From the NCBI GenBank assembly GCA_035290045.1, contig DATDVH010000071.1, positions 1 through 20,961 on the forward strand: 20,961 bases of DNA. Direction: 5' to 3'. The position numbers and the translations under genes are program-made. Of this stretch, positions 19,548-20,961 are shown one piece after another; position 1 is the stretch's first letter; each line of letters opens with the position of its first letter. The stretch is from DATDVH01 sp035290045. Its GTDB lineage: Bacteria > Patescibacteriota > Microgenomatia > UBA1406 > HO2-37-13b. The notes beneath the pieces are model-generated. The model was not told the origin of the DNA, did no database searches, and was given only the letters and a program-made list of their open reading frames with translations.

Positions 19548-20744
19548 ATGAACGAAATTTCAGATAATCATAAATCCAGATTTGAACAATCGCGTTTGGC
19601 GCACGAAGAACTCGCTTGTAAAGGAGATGTTGCCCGCGAAAGCTGGAAGCAGGCTATTAAAAAATTACATACGGATTACAAAAAGGGTTATCAACCGGAG
19701 CATGTCATTACTGATTTTTACAAGGAAGTGAACAATCTACAAGAATATTATCATTATGAAGCGGATACGTCTGATCATAAAGTCCCGGTTGATATTTACG
19801 TAAAAAGAAAAGCACTGTCAGCAATGTGGAGTGATGTTACGATGGATTCGTCAGTTGAACAGGGAGGTTTTTATTACGGTGATTTCATTTACGATTCTCA
19901 ACAAAAACGTTTTGCGATAGCAATCAAAGAAGTAAACCCTGTATATGATCCAAACCCGCATCATTCAGGATTTATAATGTTTTTGAATGCTTCAAGGGGC
20001 ACTAAAGATAGAGAAGATCACTATTTAAAGCAAGGATTAAGCAGGCTGGGTTTTTACCATAGTCATCCGAAACCATATAGTGTATTTTTCACTCCCGAAG
20101 ACGTAGATTGTTTTGCCAAGCAAGCAGGTCAACCATACCAAGTTGCCCTTGTTATTGCAACAGGTAAGAAACAAGCGGGGTTTTTCTTTTGGGAAGAGGG
20201 TGAGGTAAAAAGGACAGAAAATTCTTATTTCAACTTTTTTATCGAAAATGAAATAAAATCTCCAATTCCAATTAGCCCACAAATTTCACCGTCTATTATG
20301 CTAGATAATAAACAAACAGAAAAAGCAGTTTTTTCAAACTTTACTCAATTCACTCCCGATTATTTAAAAAGTAAAGGATATGAGCAAAGCGTCAAGGAAT
20401 ATCAACTGGAATTTGAACGACTAATCAGTCAAAATACTGCTTTTGAGCCGCTTCGTCAGTATATTCCCGACATGACTGAAAAAGGAGCACAGGCCATCAG
20501 AAAAATCAAAGTGCATTTTGCCAATCAAGGAGCCACAGTCTCATCTGATCAATGGCGAAAAATCTTTACTGATGAATGGATCAAACCATTTCTTGATGCG
20601 TTTATCAATGATTCTCGTTTTCCTGTGCGAGGGACTGATGCTCAAATGACGCAGTTGAAAAAAACAACTGAGTCTGCGTTTGAAACTCTTTTCAACATTG
20701 AGATGATAAATGACAATCAAGCGCCGTCAACCTTGGGAATATAA
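19548..20744 (+). CDS. JAMM/MPN-domain protein (putative JAB1-type metalloprotease)
   Basis: JAMM proteins are zinc isopeptidases or related hydrolases that act on ubiquitin-like tails or sulfur-carrier fusions. The 398-residue protein has a helical N-terminus (1-85), then a JAMM domain (about 86-230): Glu104 in VEQGGFYYGDF, HSHP (His171, His173), and TPEDVD with Asp185. The usual spacing is H-x-H-x7-S-x2-D; here it is x8 and Thr182 takes the Ser position. The C-terminal 150 residues (about 245-398) are helical and unrecognised. No ubiquitin-like, E1 or E2 gene is in the window. It starts 81 nt after the GT4 gene, with no Shine-Dalgarno sequence. Its 3' end overlaps the open frame of a decayed transposase tail on the other strand. 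Confidence 0.75.
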   Translation: MNEISDNHKSRFEQSRLAHEELACKGDVARESWKQAIKKLHTDYKKGYQPEHVITDFYKEVNNLQEYYHYEADTSDHKVPVDIYVKRKALSAMWSDVTMDSSVEQGGFYYGDFIYDSQQKRFAIAIKEVNPVYDPNPHHSGFIMFLNASRGTKDREDHYLKQGLSRLGFYHSHPKPYSVFFTPEDVDCFAKQAGQPYQVALVIATGKKQAGFFFWEEGEVKRTENSYFNFFIENEIKSPIPISPQISPSIMLDNKQTEKAVFSNFTQFTPDYLKSKGYEQSVKEYQLEFERLISQNTAFEPLRQYIPDMTEKGAQAIRKIKVHFANQGATVSSDQWRKIFTDEWIKPFLDAFINDSRFPVRGTDAQMTQLKKTTESAFETLFNIEMINDNQAPSTLGI

Positions 20745-20961
20745 TAGAGATGTAATTTTTTTCTTGCTTCCTCAAAACTTGGCAAAGATGATCCTGGTGT
20801 ATAAGTCAAGGACTTTTGCGACACACCTCCTTTCTCTATTAAATATTGCAGAGGACTTTTAAGGTCTAGGGATTTGTGAGGTCTAAATAATTTTTTGATG
20901 TATATTCAACAGGTTTTTTTCCTTTTTGGAAAATTTTTGCGCCGGTTGAGCCTTTCAGCTG
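20717..20961 (-). pseudogene. Decayed transposase/integrase C-terminus
   Basis: Reading leftwards, the frame from about 20905 gives LFRPHKSLDLKSPLQYLIEK, then GGVSQKSLTYT. R-P-H-x-S-L followed by x-P-L-Q-Y/F is the usual end of integrase-core (rve, IS481/IS3-type) transposases. Upstream in the same frame a TGA (20906-20908) interrupts it, preceded by a fragment AERLNRR that fits the matching helix. The open frame ends at a TGA (20717-20719) inside the JAMM gene. No terminal inverted repeat is visible because the element continues past the window. Confidence 0.55.

Overview
The window looks like a piece of a Patescibacteria (Candidate Phyla Radiation) genome, probably from the Parcubacteria side. 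This is inferred from gene content and style, not from a marker phylogeny. The DNA is AT-rich with short GC-rich islands, intergenic gaps are small, and many genes have a -10-like hexamer only 4-14 nt before the start codon and no Shine-Dalgarno sequence. The gene set is one I associate with that group: a sortase, a PEGA-domain protein, a MreB-like actin, a nucleotidyltransferase-fold protein next to an O-antigen ligase/TPR protein, and short palindromic repeats that run in frame through coding sequences. TGA ends several genes at normal family lengths, so I see no sign of TGA recoding.

Layout. Positions 1-7365 hold cell-surface and envelope genes: a truncated secreted protein, a sortase, a PEGA/beta-propeller membrane protein divergent from mreB, a WecG/TagA/CpsF glycosyltransferase, a nucleotidyltransferase-like protein and a Wzy/WaaL-like polymerase/ligase with TPRs. 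Positions 7428-11234 hold a TPR protein with a Cys-His-Asp transglutaminase-like centre, an EEP-family nuclease/phosphatase, a PAP2-like membrane phosphatase, a small HExxH metallopeptidase and a small unknown gene. Positions 11235-12850 are a repeat-rich tRNA region: tRNA-Leu(CAG), a broken 5' half of tRNA-Ser, a GIY-YIG ORF whose stop codon lies inside the intact tRNA-Ser(GCU), and a methyltransferase bounded by a 12-bp repeat of the tRNA-Ser 3' end. Positions 12868-14512 hold a GalT-like nucleotidyl transferase and peptidyl-tRNA hydrolase, separated by 253 bp packed with at least four kinds of repeat. Positions 14567-19466 hold an alpha/beta hydrolase, a GT4, a GT20 (trehalose-6-phosphate-synthase-like) and a second GT4, probably a glycoside-synthesis locus. 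Positions 19548-20961 hold a JAMM/MPN-domain protein running into a decayed transposase end.

How the genes may work together. Sortase, WecG-like, Wzy/WaaL-like, MreB and PEGA genes fit building and shaping a cell surface with attached proteins and glycans. The two GT4s and the GT20 probably make a soluble or lipid-linked glycoside. The most unusual structures are the tRNA-Ser/GIY-YIG arrangement, two dispersed repeat families that are translated in frame, and the widespread near-leaderless promoters.
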